The position numbers and the translations under genes were made by a program. A stretch of 16,061 nt of DNA, from the NCBI GenBank assembly GCA_964487505.1, contig CAZARD010000099.1, positions 1 to 16,061 on the forward strand. Direction: 5' to 3'. This DNA comes from JAFDVJ01 sp964487505. GTDB taxonomy: Bacteria; Acidobacteriota; Blastocatellia; Pyrinomonadales; Pyrinomonadaceae. Of the stretch, positions 15,537 to 16,061 are shown piece by piece (the stretch's first letter is position 1; each line of letters starts with the position of its first letter). The notes under the pieces were generated by a model, which was given only the letters and a program-made list of their open reading frames with translations, was not told where the DNA came from and did not search any database.

Positions 15537-16061
15537 CAACAACCACCTCCCTTCAACAATCGTAAAATATCACATACTTGTCCCGCACCTGAGATGCCTG
15601 CACCGAATTTTGACGGAGTGCCAAATTCGATTGCTCTCGGTGCGGCGCGTATCGATCCGGTTTCTGGTAGAGATTGGCTGAAACCGAAACCTACTGGCGT
15701 TACAATGTTAAGGTTTGCTCCTGCGATCGCTTCGCTGCGACGGTCGCTGTCCATTCCACGTTCCGTAAACCATCCCGCGCTTGCCCCAAGTCCAGCTTTG
15801 AATCCCAATTTCGCCTTTCCGCTTGTGAGAAAGTCAAACTTACTGGCCTGCGAAACGAAATCCCTGAACTCACTCGGACTGAAAAGCGATTTTCCGTAAC
15901 CGAAGAAAAGACGGTAGTCCTGACTAAACGTCAATTCAACCTTACCCAAAACTGGAAGGGAGGCCTCGCCCTTGACATAGTCGGGTGCAACGGTGCGGAG
16001 CAGTTGCTCGCCGGCGCGCCCCATTTCCGCCGCCTCGCGCTGCATCCTGCCGATCATTTCA
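15536..16061 (-). CDS. C-terminal part of a possible RHS/polymorphic-type protein, cut by the window edge
   Basis: The frame is open to the right edge of the window, so the 5' end is missing; an internal ATG at 16057 exists but cannot be judged. The visible 174 residues start EMIGRMQREAAEMGRAGEQL and contain a Gly/Phe/Ala-rich beta-like part (VELTFSQDYRLFFGYGKSLF, KAKLGFKAGLGASAGWF, NLNIVTPVGFGFSQSL), ending LRLLKGGGC. No catalytic motif is recognised. RHS affiliation is inferred from the downstream YD-repeat fragment and from similar glycine-rich tails seen in RHS C-terminal modules; it could instead be an unrelated hypothetical protein. It is followed by the lipoprotein with a 1-nt stop/start overlap. 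Confidence 0.5.
   Translation of the reverse strand, partial: EMIGRMQREAAEMGRAGEQLLRTVAPDYVKGEASLPVLGKVELTFSQDYRLFFGYGKSLFSPSEFRDFVSQASKFDFLTSGKAKLGFKAGLGASAGWFTERGMDSDRRSEAIAGANLNIVTPVGFGFSQSLPETGSIRAAPRAIEFGTPSKFGAGISGAGQVCDILRLLKGGGC

Overview
The window looks like chromosomal DNA from a GC-rich, Gram-negative-type bacterium. The best guess is Acidobacteriota, perhaps Blastocatellia/Pyrinomonadaceae. This is inference from gene style: tandem exported imidazolonepropionase-like amidohydrolases, an Arg/Tyr/Gly-rich small protein, abundant dispersed intergenic repeats and RHS debris. No rRNA, tRNA or CRISPR array was seen.

Left part (1-6394). Three head-to-tail copies of a 134-bp palindromic element run directly into the ribosome binding site of msrB (methionine-R-sulfoxide reductase). 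A gene-free stretch with GC-rich hairpins follows. Then comes a leftward operon of three exported amidohydrolase-fold proteins. Only the middle one keeps the metal-binding HxH; the two flanking paralogues have lost it, and the first gene also carries an extra C-terminal beta-rich domain. A short AT-rich region separates the operon from a divergent DCC-family thiol-disulfide oxidoreductase-like gene.

Centre (6395-12845). These are rightward information-processing genes: mutS2 (ATPase plus Smr domain, with an in-frame low-complexity insert made of short DNA repeats), then dnaG and rpoD in the classical primase/sigma arrangement, closed by a strong intrinsic terminator. A fourth copy of the 134-bp element sits just before dnaG. 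The rpoD product is odd: sigma regions 1.1, 1.2, 2 and 4.2 are present, but most of region 3 and the start of region 4.1 are missing at a clean in-frame junction.

Right part (12846-16061). This is accessory and degraded DNA: a leftward small gene broken by a 47-bp tandem repeat, a fifth copy of the 134-bp element next to a tiny ORF, a leftward fragment resembling the C-terminus of a phage/plasmid replication protein, an RHS (YD-repeat) fragment, a small lipoprotein, and an edge-truncated ORF that may be the C-terminal module of an RHS-type protein. The lipoprotein start overlaps the stop of that ORF (TGATG), so the two look like an effector/immunity-style pair.

The recurring theme is repeat DNA entering or abutting genes: leader-position palindromes (msrB, dnaG, tiny ORF), short A-rich repeats inside mutS2 and the first codons of an amidohydrolase, and a tandem array inside the small gene at 13.3 kb.
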